NCBI GenBank assembly: GCA_031550925.1
Contig: JAVBOE010000103.1
Coordinates: 1-37,688, forward strand
Source: JAIRNF01 sp031550925
Lineage (GTDB): Bacteria; Bacteroidota; Bacteroidia; Bacteroidales; UBA932
Length of the DNA: 37,688 bases
Direction of reading: 5' to 3'
Shown one piece after another: positions 16,408 through 23,798 of the stretch (its first letter is position 1; each line of letters opens with the position of its first letter). The notes under the pieces are model-generated. The model saw only the letters and a list, made by a program, of their open reading frames with translations. It ran no database searches and was not told where the DNA came from. Both the position numbers and the translations under genes were made by a program.

Positions 16408-16809
16408 TTAGAAATACAAACGTATTCTTTCGTCATCAACTTTCCACTTTCCGTCTTCTTTTATCAGCACTACCCAACCTTCTTTCGTCTTATCTCCCTT
16501 TGCAAATTCGAAATAAACAGTAGCTTCTTCTCCTTCATCCTCAACCTTTGTAACTTTATATGTAATGCCCTTAAACTCTTTTTTCGCTTCTTCTACTTCT
16601 TTCTTGAGCTCTTCTTCCGAGTAATCTTCAAACTCTCTTAAAATACTAGCTGAATGCTTCTTGGTTGCACATTCTGCTGCTTTTTTATAATCGAATGAAA
16701 GAGCTGCATCAACATAATTTTTGGCAACAGACTCAGGTGTTCCACCACCACAAGCAGCTAACAGAAACGCAGCGCACAATGCGATAATAGCAATTTTTAA
16801 TGTTTTCAT
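16408..16809 (-). CDS. DUF4878-type lipoprotein, paralogue 4 (C-terminal type B)
   Basis: A 133-residue lipoprotein starting MKTLKIAIIALCAAFLLAAC (acylated Cys20), then GGGTPESVAKNYVDAA, a charged helix (about 65-85; EEELKKEVEEAKKEFKG), GITYKVTKV and LIKEDGKWKVDDERIRLYF. The C-terminal half matches paralogue 3 at 16962 (GITYKVTEV; KVEYERIRF). The signal peptide and about 35 bases of 5' leader are nearly identical to those of paralogue 5. No terminator separates it from the next gene downstream. Cellular location: probably inner leaflet of the outer membrane or periplasmic face of the inner membrane. Confidence 0.85.
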   Translation of the reverse strand: MKTLKIAIIALCAAFLLAACGGGTPESVAKNYVDAALSFDYKKAAECATKKHSASILREFEDYSEEELKKEVEEAKKEFKGITYKVTKVEDEGEEATVYFEFAKGDKTKEGWVVLIKEDGKWKVDDERIRLYF

Positions 16810-16907
16810 GATGATTAAAAGTAAGATTATGTATTTGAAAGTAAAAATATACTTTTTACCTTAATAATTTGTTCTATTTTTATTCTTTTATATTTTTTGG
16901 CAGTAAC

Positions 16908-16941
16908 AAAATAAGCCGGGCTATCAGACCCGGCTTATTTT
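16908..16941 (-). terminator. Terminator after the 16962 lipoprotein gene
   Basis: A perfect 13-bp stem (AAAATAAGCCGGG with CCCGGCTTATTTT) around an 8-base loop, 20 bases beyond the stop. The U-rich right arm on the minus strand makes it a good intrinsic terminator. Confidence 0.85.
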
Positions 16942-16961
16942 ACTTTTTTATTTTTTAAAGC

Positions 16962-17360
16962 TTAAAAACGTATTCTTTCGTATTCAACCTTCCATTTTCC
17001 ATCTTCTTTTATCAGCTCCACTTTACCATCGTCTGTTTCGCCATCCTTCGTAAATTCAAACATAACAACAGCCTCTTCTTCGTCAGCGCCAACTTCAGTA
17101 ACTTTATAGGTAATACCTTTAAGCTCCTCTTTTCTCGCTTTTACTATCGTTTTTATAATATCATCCGAAAGACCTTCTACTTCGCCTAGAATTTCGGCTC
17201 CATATTCTTTAGTTGCAAGGCTTGCCGCTTTCTTAAAATCAACGTTAAAGTATGCCTTAACATAGCTTTCCGCAACAGCTTCGGGAGAATTTCCACCACC
17301 GCAAGCCGACAGCATAGTAGCTGCAAAAAGAATAACGATAAGCTTTTTTAATAATTTCAT
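16962..17360 (-). CDS. DUF4878-type lipoprotein, paralogue 3 (C-terminal type B)
   Basis: A 132-residue lipoprotein: MKLLKKLIVILFAATMLSAC (acylated Cys20), GGGNSPEAVAESYVKAYF, KGITYKVTEV and LIKEDGKWKVEYERIRF. Its nearest relative in the window is the adjacent paralogue 4 in the C-terminal half, but the signal peptide is different from that of any other copy. It starts 33 bases after the stop of paralogue 2, so the two probably form one transcript ending at the strong hairpin 16908-16941. Confidence 0.85.
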   Translation of the reverse strand: MKLLKKLIVILFAATMLSACGGGNSPEAVAESYVKAYFNVDFKKAASLATKEYGAEILGEVEGLSDDIIKTIVKARKEELKGITYKVTEVGADEEEAVVMFEFTKDGETDDGKVELIKEDGKWKVEYERIRF

Positions 17361-17393
17361 GATGCTTACAATATGTTAAAATAAATAGACTGC

Positions 17394-17771
17394 TTATTTC
17401 TTAAACTCAACCTTCCAGCTTCCGTCTTCTTTTATCAAATAATGAGTAATCTCATCTATATCTCCACTAGCATCTATTAGCTCTAACACAACAGTTGCTT
17501 TATCTTCTTGTATATCCGCACTTTTAACTTGAACCTTAGTCCCATCAGTTTCTTTCTTCATCTCCTGCAGCTGTTCTTTTGTCATCATGCCTGTCACTTG
17601 TTCGAGCATTGGCGCTGTGCTTTTAGTAGCATATTTTGCAGCTCCTTTAAAGTCGGCATTCATTATTGCTTTTTGAAAGCTTTCAGCAACAGATTCAGGA
17701 GTACCACCACCACAAGCCGACAACATAAATACAGCACAAAGTGCAACCACAACATTTCTTAGTGTTTTCAT
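17394..17771 (-). CDS. DUF4878-type lipoprotein, paralogue 2 (C-terminal type A)
   Basis: A 125-residue lipoprotein: MKTLRNVVVALCAVFMLSAC (acylated Cys20), GGGTPESVAESFQKAI, AAKYATKSTAPMLEQVTGMM and LIKEDGSWKVEFKK. The C-terminal half resembles paralogue 5 at 15954, while the MKTLRN start and the DNA just around the ATG match paralogue 1. It is preceded by a 194-base gap containing the terminator of paralogue 1, so it should have its own promoter; the nearest candidate is a TACCTTTA-like element roughly 85 bases upstream. Confidence 0.85.
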   Translation of the reverse strand: MKTLRNVVVALCAVFMLSACGGGTPESVAESFQKAIMNADFKGAAKYATKSTAPMLEQVTGMMTKEQLQEMKKETDGTKVQVKSADIQEDKATVVLELIDASGDIDEITHYLIKEDGSWKVEFKK

Positions 17772-17915
17772 AATAGTGTAATTAAGGATTTATATTATAT
17801 TATTAAAATCATGCTTTAAACAAGCATTGTGTTAAACTGTTCAATTTGTAAAGGTAGTAATTTATTGATATGTAAATCGCTAAACCTCTTGCTGTAAAAA
17901 TAACTTATCAACAAA

Positions 17916-17949
17916 TAAGCCCTTCTTGATATTGTATAAGAAGGGCTTA
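17916..17949 (-). terminator. Terminator after the 17966 lipoprotein gene
   Basis: A perfect 12-bp stem (TAAGCCCTTCTT with AAGAAGGGCTTA) around a 10-base loop, 16 bases past the stop, with TTATTTGTT on the minus strand after it. Confidence 0.85.
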
Positions 17950-17965
17950 ACCTATTAGCAGGCTA

Positions 17966-18343
17966 TTAGTATATAACAGAAATCTTCCATTCGCCACCCT
18001 CTTTTACCAATGGGATGCTCTTCTCATGAGAATGATCTCCATGTGCTTCATCAAAGTAAACAACAGCATTTTCTCCATCTATTTCAGAACGGGTGATTTT
18101 AATGCTTAAGCTGGTATTTTCTTCTTTCAGCTCTTTAATGTCATCTTCGGTAAGAGATTTTGTCATATCGTCAAACTCTTGAGCTAACGATTTTGTAAGA
18201 CAGTTTTTTGCCGCCTTAAGATCAACAGTTTTTGCTGCTTCAAAATATTTTGAAACAACAGACTCAGGAGAAGAACCTCCGCCACAAGCGGTAAATAAAA
18301 GAGCTACAAAAAGGACGAGAGATAGATTTCTTAGTGTTTTCAT
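17966..18343 (-). CDS. DUF4878-type lipoprotein, paralogue 1
   Basis: A 125-residue lipoprotein: MKTLRNLSLVLFVALLFTAC (acylated Cys20), GGGSSPESVVSKYFEAAK, an acidic helix (DMTKSLTEDDIKELKEENTS), EAHGDHSHEKSIPLV and a C-terminal VKEGGEWKISVIY. The HGDHSHE stretch is unique among the six copies and could bind a metal. It starts 26 bases after the trpS stop, so it is probably read through from trpS, and ends at the hairpin 17916-17949. Confidence 0.83.
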   Translation of the reverse strand: MKTLRNLSLVLFVALLFTACGGGSSPESVVSKYFEAAKTVDLKAAKNCLTKSLAQEFDDMTKSLTEDDIKELKEENTSLSIKITRSEIDGENAVVYFDEAHGDHSHEKSIPLVKEGGEWKISVIY

Positions 18344-18369
18344 TTTGATATAGTTTATATTAATGGTTT

Positions 18370-19359
18370 TTAAAACGGGCGGAAACCAACAGCTTTACGT
18401 ACTTCTTTCAGCGTTGCTACAGCACTTTCGCGAGCTTTTATGGCACCTTCTCGAACTACTTTTCCAAGATATTCGGTATCGGCATTAAGCTCTATAATAC
18501 GATCTCTGATGGGTAAGGTTATTTTACAAATATCGTCGGCAAGCTGCTTCTTTAAATCGCCATAGCGAATTTCGCAACGGTTATACTTATCAAGAAAATG
18601 CTGAACGGTATCGGGTGTAGAGACAACTTTGAGTAAGGCAAATATATTTTGAATAGATTCGGGCATGGGGCTATTAGGCTCGGTAGGTCCGCTATCGGTT
18701 ACAGCCTTCATCACTTTCTTGCGAATCGTTTTTTCATCATCGCTAAGGTATATGCCGTTGCCTTCGCTTTTTCCCATCTTTCCGCTACCATCCAACCCCG
18801 GAATTTTCACCAGCTCATTTCCGAAATTATATGCCGTAGGTTCAGGGAAAACCTCGGCACCATATAAGTTATTAAACCGACGGGCAAGTATGCGGGTAAA
18901 CTCTAGATGCTGCTCCTGATCTTTACCAACCGGAACTTTTGCTGCACGATGAATTAGAATATCCGAAGCCATAAGCACCGGATAGGTAAGCAAGCCGGCG
19001 TTAATATTATCGGCATGTTTACGGGCTTTCTCTTTAAATGACGGTGTACGCTCCAACTCGCCTTTGTACGCCAGCATATTAAGCATAACGTATAGCTCTG
19101 AAACCTCCGGTATATCGCTCTGAATAAATATGGAGGCAACCTCCGGATCTAAGCCCGCGGCTAAATATTCGGCTAAGACATTGCTAACATTCGCATGAAA
19201 ATCATCGGGCTTGGGATGAGTTGTCAGCGAATGCAAATCTGCGATAAAGAAATAGCAGCGATTTTCGTACTGCATTTTGATAAAATTCTTCAACGCTCCA
19301 AAATAGTTACCTAAATGAAGCTTTCCGGTAGGGCGAATACCGCTAAGTACAATGTCCAT
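18370..19359 (-). CDS. trpS: Tryptophanyl-tRNA synthetase
   Basis: Charges tRNA-Trp with tryptophan in the cytosol (class Ic). A normal-length 329-residue protein. It has MDIVLSGIRPTGKLHLGNYF with the HIGH-type motif HLGN at 15-18, DLHSLTT, VPVGKDQEQHLEFTR, and the KMSKS-type motif KMGKSEGN in the C-terminal half of the catalytic domain. Start ATG 19359. A TATCTTTG -7 element (minus strand, 19419-19426) lies 60 bases upstream, and ddl is divergent. The first lipoprotein paralogue follows after 26 bases and is likely in the same transcript. Confidence 0.97.
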   Translation of the reverse strand: MDIVLSGIRPTGKLHLGNYFGALKNFIKMQYENRCYFFIADLHSLTTHPKPDDFHANVSNVLAEYLAAGLDPEVASIFIQSDIPEVSELYVMLNMLAYKGELERTPSFKEKARKHADNINAGLLTYPVLMASDILIHRAAKVPVGKDQEQHLEFTRILARRFNNLYGAEVFPEPTAYNFGNELVKIPGLDGSGKMGKSEGNGIYLSDDEKTIRKKVMKAVTDSGPTEPNSPMPESIQNIFALLKVVSTPDTVQHFLDKYNRCEIRYGDLKKQLADDICKITLPIRDRIIELNADTEYLGKVVREGAIKARESAVATLKEVRKAVGFRPF

Positions 19360-19418
19360 AACGTTTTATAAAATAGATGAAGTTAGCTGTCTTAAGTGAG
19401 ACAACGCTCAATAACTTA

Positions 19419-19426
19419 CAAAGATA
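19419..19426 (-). promoter_or_regulatory. Putative trpS promoter -7 element
   Basis: On the minus strand TATCTTTG matches TAnnTTTG. No TTG lies at exactly 19 bp, so the -33 half is weak. Confidence 0.5.
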
Positions 19427-19483
19427 GAAAAATGGCTGATTATTGAAACCTATAAAAGTACATTAACTTCACAAAATATTAAG

Positions 19484-19491
19484 TACCTTTG
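19484..19491 (+). promoter_or_regulatory. Putative ddl promoter -7 element
   Basis: TACCTTTG matches TAnnTTTG and lies 24 bases before the ddl ATG. It is divergent from the trpS promoter 57 bases away. Confidence 0.5.
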
Positions 19492-19515
19492 CCTTCAACA
19501 TCCTGATACCACAAA

Positions 19516-20520
19516 ATGAAAAAAAATATAGCTGTTGTTACAGGAGGAAACTCTTCGGAACATGTTGTTTCGCTTAAAAGTGCCGATCAAATCGAGGCAT
19601 CATTAGATCGGAATAAGTATAATGTTTACCGCATACTGATTGAGAACGACAGCTGGACCGTCCAACAGCAAGGCTTACCTGATATTGCTGTAAATAAAAA
19701 CGATTTCAGCTTTGAATCTAGTAGCAATGGCAAGGTTCGCTTCGACTGCGCACTTGTTGCTATACATGGTACACCGGGCGAAGACGGGCTGCTACAAGGC
19801 TACTTCGAGATGCTACAAATTCCCTACACTACTTGCGATGTGTTAGTCTCGTCGCTAACATTTAACAAGTGGGCATGTAAGAAATACCTCTCAGATACAA
19901 CCGTTGCTATGGCTAAAGCTATACTTATTTGCAAGGGCGATAAGATTAATGCCGAAACGGTAATACGTCAGCTAGGATTACCGCTATTTGTGAAACCAAA
20001 CGAAGGCGGTAGCAGCTTCGGCATAAGCAAGGTAAAGTCGGTAAGCGATATGCAAAACGCTATTAACTCAGCGCTGACAGAGGATGTAAACGTTATTGTA
20101 GAAGAGTTTATTTCGGGCGTGGAGCTTACCTGCGGGTTAATGCGTACGGGTAGCGATTTACTTGTATTCCCTATCACCGAAATTGTTAGTAAAAATGAGT
20201 TCTTCGATTACGAAGCAAAGTACACTCCCGGAATGTCTGACGAGATTACGCCGGCTCGCATTTCGCCGGAGCTAACAAAACGGGTAGATGATTGTTCGCG
20301 TCTTATATATGAACGTTTAGGCTGTAAGGGCATTGTGCGTGTTGACTATATTTACAATAAAGAAAAAGATATGCTGTACTTTTTGGAGGTAAACACCGTT
20401 CCGGGAATGACAGCAAATAGCCTCGTGCCAAAACAGGTTAAGGCCATGGGCAAAACGTTTGGAGAGGTATTGGAGATGTTGATTGAGGAGAGTGTGAAAA
20501 ATAGTTCTAGCAATTCATAG
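19516..20520 (+). CDS. ddl: D-alanine--D-alanine ligase
   Basis: ATP-grasp enzyme that joins two D-alanines for peptidoglycan precursors. A full-length 334-residue protein. Visible motifs: NIAVVTGGNSSEHVVSLKSA at the N-terminus, ALVAIHGTPGEDGLLQGYFE, FVKPNEGGSSFGISKV for the ATP-grasp nucleotide loop, VEEFISGVELTCG, and EVNTVPGMTANSLVPKQ, whose Glu and Asn bind magnesium. Start ATG 19516. An IS1-like element begins 11 bases after the stop and may have separated ddl from downstream genes. Confidence 0.96.
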   Translation: MKKNIAVVTGGNSSEHVVSLKSADQIEASLDRNKYNVYRILIENDSWTVQQQGLPDIAVNKNDFSFESSSNGKVRFDCALVAIHGTPGEDGLLQGYFEMLQIPYTTCDVLVSSLTFNKWACKKYLSDTTVAMAKAILICKGDKINAETVIRQLGLPLFVKPNEGGSSFGISKVKSVSDMQNAINSALTEDVNVIVEEFISGVELTCGLMRTGSDLLVFPITEIVSKNEFFDYEAKYTPGMSDEITPARISPELTKRVDDCSRLIYERLGCKGIVRVDYIYNKEKDMLYFLEVNTVPGMTANSLVPKQVKAMGKTFGEVLEMLIEESVKNSSSNS

Positions 20521-20559
20521 TTCAAATTTCGGTATTGTTAATTTGATATAGATTTTTTT

Positions 20560-20567
20560 ATCTTTGC
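20560..20567 (+). promoter_or_regulatory. -7 element inside the IS left end
   Basis: TATCTTTG matches TAnnTTTG. A TTG lies 22 bp upstream within the inverted repeat. It sits 8 bases before the transposase ATG. Confidence 0.45.
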
Positions 20568-20575
20568 CATGAAAA

Positions 20576-21257
20576 ATGGATTGTCCAAGGTGTAGTAGCA
20601 CAAGTCATTGTAAAGATGGGATAGCGAGCAATCGTCAGCGTTACCTATGTAAGGATTGCGGATATCGCTATACCGTTGAGAAGAAATCGGACGTTAAGTC
20701 AGCAGAGGTAAGGCGTATGACTCTGGAACTTTACCTTGAGGGGCTAGGTTTTCGAGCCATTGGTCGAGTCCTGAAAATAAGCTACGGGACAGTTTTTCAG
20801 TGGGTTAAAGAATGGGGTAGCAGCGTTGATTTGCCCACCAAGAGGGAGGCGGTGGAGGTTGTGGAGCTAGGCGAGATCCATACCTACGTGGCATCAAAAA
20901 AACTACTGCTGGATATGGGTTACTGTTGATCGACGTGGAAAACGGGTTATCTCTTTTGTCTGTGGAGACCGCTCCACGCGAACAGGGCTAAGGCTTTGGC
21001 AGAAGCTGGCTACGCTCAACGTTGGCTGCTTTTGTTCAGACTGCTGGAAGAACTACGAGGAGTTTATACCGAAAGTAAGGCACAGGCAAAGCAAGGCTGA
21101 AACGTATACGGTCGAGGGGTACAACAGCCGAATCAGGCATTACTTGGCTAGGTTTAAGCGAAAAGGAAAATACTACTCAAAGGCGGAATACATGATCCAA
21201 GGAGCATTAAAATTGCTGCTCTTAAAGCTCAACAATGAATTATCTATAGTAATTTAA
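20576..21257 (+). pseudogene. IS1-family transposase, frame-disrupted at an A7 run
   Basis: The first frame (20576-20931) encodes a zinc ribbon (CPRC and CKDC pairs), a helix-turn-helix (LEGLGFRAIGRVLKISYGTV) and ELGEIHTYVASKK, then ends at a TGA. From 20904, in the +1 frame, the protein continues YCWIWVTVDRRGKRV, SDCWKNYEEFIP and VEGYNSRIRHYLARF, holding the three acidic catalytic residues (Asp in VTVDRR, Asp in CSDCW, Glu in TVEGY), and stops at 21255-21257. The switch lies on seven A's at 20896-20902. Loss of one A, or gain of two, would restore one frame; two extra would give the family-like SKKNYCWIW. So this is either a decayed gene or one rescued by slippage. It does not fit the usual IS1 -1 frameshift geometry. 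Confidence 0.8.
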
Positions 21258-21302
21258 CAATGTCCAAATTCTCGGCTTTATATATAAAACTGTACCAATA
21301 CA

Positions 21303-22640
21303 ATGCGCCTATCTACTTTTCTAAAAGAAGTTTTTGAAAAAATAAGGAGTTCAAATATTGCAGTTCGATTAACTTCAGGAGCATTTTGGTCTTTACTGGG
21401 AAATATTGTTGGAAGAGGGCTTGTATTGCTCTCTTTTATTATTGCAGCTCGCATTTTAGGTAAACAAGAGTACGGAGAAATGGGAATGATCCGATCTACT
21501 ATTATGATGTTCTCCGTATTTGCCGGAGCCGGTATTGGACTCACAGCATCACGATATATTGCTCTTTACAGAGGAACCAATATCCGAAAAACACAAGAAG
21601 TATATACTCTATCCTACTACTTCTCTATTGGCCTAGGTTTACTGATTGCAATATTACTTTGTTTATTTGCCCCACTAATAGCAGAGAAATCGCTCCACGC
21701 ACCTCAGCTAACAAACGACATTCGTATTGGTGCAGGTGTCCTTTTTTTTATTGCATTAAATAGTGCACAAAATGGTATCTTATTGGGATTTGAGCTATTT
21801 AAGCCTATTGCTTTTAATACTAGCATCTATGGCATTGCACAACTTGTTTTTCTAGCCATTGGGGCATACTATTGGGGCATATTCGGTGCCATTGCCGGCA
21901 TGGGAATAGCAACCATTGTTCTGTGGGTAATAAACCAACGATCTATTCACTCCAAAACATCTAAAATATTTATTGAAAAAATTCAACTAAGAAAGCTTAG
22001 CAAAGAAACAATATCAATTTTATGGAAGTTTTCACTTCCTGCAGCGATGTCTTCAATCCTTGTCATTCCTGCATTATGGTGGTGTAAAACTTTTGTAGTG
22101 CAAACATCGGGTTTTGGGTCAATTGCAAACTATGATGTTGCAGAGCAATGGAATAATATTATTCTCTTTATTCCTTCAACATTAGCGTCAATGATAATGC
22201 CCATATTATCTAATATTTTAGCTGAAGGTACAAGTAGTCAGTATAAAAAATTAGTTACAATAAATATTCTACTTAACGCTATTGCTACTACGTTAATAGC
22301 GTTATTCGTTTGTATACTCACAGCGTTTATTCTTAAAAGCTATGGTGCAGAATTTACAGATAAAAACACTTTCCACATACTAATACTATCAACAATTCCT
22401 AATGCTGTTGCCGCTGTCTTAGGGCAGGTAATTGCAAGTAAAGGGAAGATGTGGGCCGGCTTTATTCTCAATCTGCTTTGGGCTCTTTGGCTTATTCTTC
22501 TATCTTTGTTCTTTATTGGAAATTTAAAATACGGAGCATTTGGTTTAGCTCTTGCCGTGTTATGTGCATATATATTACATGCCATATTTTCATATGCATA
22601 TATGTGGTCTAGGGTTATAAACAAGAAAGAGCTTCTATAA
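21303..22640 (+). CDS. Polysaccharide flippase (Wzx/MurJ-like, MOP superfamily)
   Basis: A 445-residue inner-membrane protein with about 12-14 hydrophobic helices, expected to flip undecaprenyl-linked repeat units to the periplasmic side. The first helix region (LTSGAFWSLLGNIVGRGLVL) is followed by AARILGKQEYGEMGMIRSTI, the usual flippase opening. A further cue is FSLPAAMSSILVIPALWWCK at mid-protein. No other flippase is in the window. It is the first gene of the glycan cluster and lies 37 bases after the IS right end, with 27 bases before the epimerase gene. Start ATG 21303. Confidence 0.85.
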   Translation: MRLSTFLKEVFEKIRSSNIAVRLTSGAFWSLLGNIVGRGLVLLSFIIAARILGKQEYGEMGMIRSTIMMFSVFAGAGIGLTASRYIALYRGTNIRKTQEVYTLSYYFSIGLGLLIAILLCLFAPLIAEKSLHAPQLTNDIRIGAGVLFFIALNSAQNGILLGFELFKPIAFNTSIYGIAQLVFLAIGAYYWGIFGAIAGMGIATIVLWVINQRSIHSKTSKIFIEKIQLRKLSKETISILWKFSLPAAMSSILVIPALWWCKTFVVQTSGFGSIANYDVAEQWNNIILFIPSTLASMIMPILSNILAEGTSSQYKKLVTINILLNAIATTLIALFVCILTAFILKSYGAEFTDKNTFHILILSTIPNAVAAVLGQVIASKGKMWAGFILNLLWALWLILLSLFFIGNLKYGAFGLALAVLCAYILHAIFSYAYMWSRVINKKELL

Positions 22641-22667
22641 AAATAGATTTTTCAAGTTTTAACAATA

Positions 22668-23798
22668 ATGAACATAAAAAAAATACTCCTTGTTTTTGGA
22701 ACACGGCCCGAAGCCATAAAAATGGCTCCGCTGGTCAAAGAGTTCAAAAAACATGCTGATAAATTTGAAACAAAGGTATGTGTAACGGCACAACATAGAG
22801 AAATGCTTGATCAGGTATTATCGTTTTTTGAAATAGTACCTGAGTATGACTTAAATCTTATGCGTCCGGGGCAAAACTTATATCAGCTAACAGCAGATGT
22901 TATTACCGGATTAAAACCTATCCTTGAAGAGTTTATGCCCGATATTGTTTTTGTACATGGCGACACAACCACATCAACAGCTGCTGCCCTTGCTGCATTT
23001 TATGCCGATTGTAGAGTTGCTCATGTAGAAGCAGGACTCAGAACTTACAATAAATATGCCCCATTTCCTGAAGAAATGAATCGGCAGCTGACATCTCGCA
23101 TTGCAGATTACAATTTTGCTCCAACAGAAAAGGCAAAGAAAAATCTATTAGGCGAGAAAATAGCAAGCGAGACTATCATTACTACAGGTAATACTGTTAT
23201 TGACGCTTTACTGTGGGCTCAAAACAAGCTAAAATCGTATGAGGATGAAGAAATACAATACCTAAAAAAGTTTATCAACCCATCAAAAAGGCTTATTTTA
23301 GTTACCGGGCATCGTCGTGAAAATTTTGGCGAGGGATTCTTGAGTATTTGTAAAGCGATTAAGCAAACAGCTGAAGAAAATAGGGATGTTCAGATTATAT
23401 ACCCGGTTCACCTTAACCCCAATGTGCAAAAGCCCGTATACGAGCTACTAAACAACTTGCAAAATGTAAGCTTAATAAGCCCGCTGGCATACCCTGCTTT
23501 TGTTTGGCTTATGATGCAAAGCTACCTTATTCTAACAGATAGCGGAGGCGTTCAAGAAGAAGCTCCAAGCCTAGGAAAACCGGTACTAGTAATGAGAGAA
23601 ACAACGGAACGTCCTGAAGCAATAGATGCCGGGACAGTAAGGCTAGTTGGGACAGATACCGCTAAAATAATTACGAGCGTTAAGGAACTACTAACCAATC
23701 CGGCTGTATATAATGAAATGAATACAGCTCATAACCCCTATGGCGATGGAAATGCATGTAGAAAGATTGTAAAACATTTATTTGATCATGGCATATAA
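22668..23798 (+). CDS. wecB: UDP-N-acetylglucosamine 2-epimerase (non-hydrolysing)
   Basis: Interconverts UDP-GlcNAc and UDP-ManNAc in the cytosol. A full-length 376-residue GT-B-fold enzyme with LVFGTRPEAIKMAPLV, FVHGDTTTSTAAALAAFY, HVEAGLRTYNKYAPFPEEMN, LVTGHRRENFG and TDSGGVQEEAPSLGKPVLVM, all diagnostic. It implies ManNAc or a derived sugar in the glycan. No UDP-ManNAc dehydrogenase (WecC) is nearby, so ManNAc itself or a modified form encoded elsewhere is likely. The next gene starts 11 bases before its stop. Confidence 0.96.
   Translation: MNIKKILLVFGTRPEAIKMAPLVKEFKKHADKFETKVCVTAQHREMLDQVLSFFEIVPEYDLNLMRPGQNLYQLTADVITGLKPILEEFMPDIVFVHGDTTTSTAAALAAFYADCRVAHVEAGLRTYNKYAPFPEEMNRQLTSRIADYNFAPTEKAKKNLLGEKIASETIITTGNTVIDALLWAQNKLKSYEDEEIQYLKKFINPSKRLILVTGHRRENFGEGFLSICKAIKQTAEENRDVQIIYPVHLNPNVQKPVYELLNNLQNVSLISPLAYPAFVWLMMQSYLILTDSGGVQEEAPSLGKPVLVMRETTERPEAIDAGTVRLVGTDTAKIITSVKELLTNPAVYNEMNTAHNPYGDGNACRKIVKHLFDHGI

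Larger units (their letters stand above)
20531..21265 (+). mobile_element. IS1-family insertion sequence, about 735 bp
   Basis: Left and right ends form imperfect terminal inverted repeats of 23-24 bases (20531-20553 and 21242-21265, both opening with GG and sharing TTGTTAA and TATAGAT). Between them lie an InsA-like zinc-ribbon/helix-turn-helix part and a DDE catalytic part in a different frame. An internal TATCTTTG (20560-20567) may drive the transposase. Exact target-site duplication is not seen: flanks read CAAATTTC on the left and AAATTCTC on the right, only similar. This suggests an old insertion or inexact end calls. It separates ddl from the glycan cluster. Confidence 0.85.

Noticed and set aside
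16341..16439. N-terminal extension of the 15954 lipoprotein
   Set aside because: The extra 33 codons precede a perfect lipoprotein signal and the same DNA occurs as a leader before paralogue 4.
20896..20903. Classical IS1 -1 programmed frameshift
   Set aside because: The downstream frame is +1 relative to the upstream one, so a -1 shift on the A run gives a non-family sequence.
20523..21273. Exact target-site duplication of the IS
   Set aside because: The 8-base flanks are similar but not identical, and no shift of the ends makes them match.
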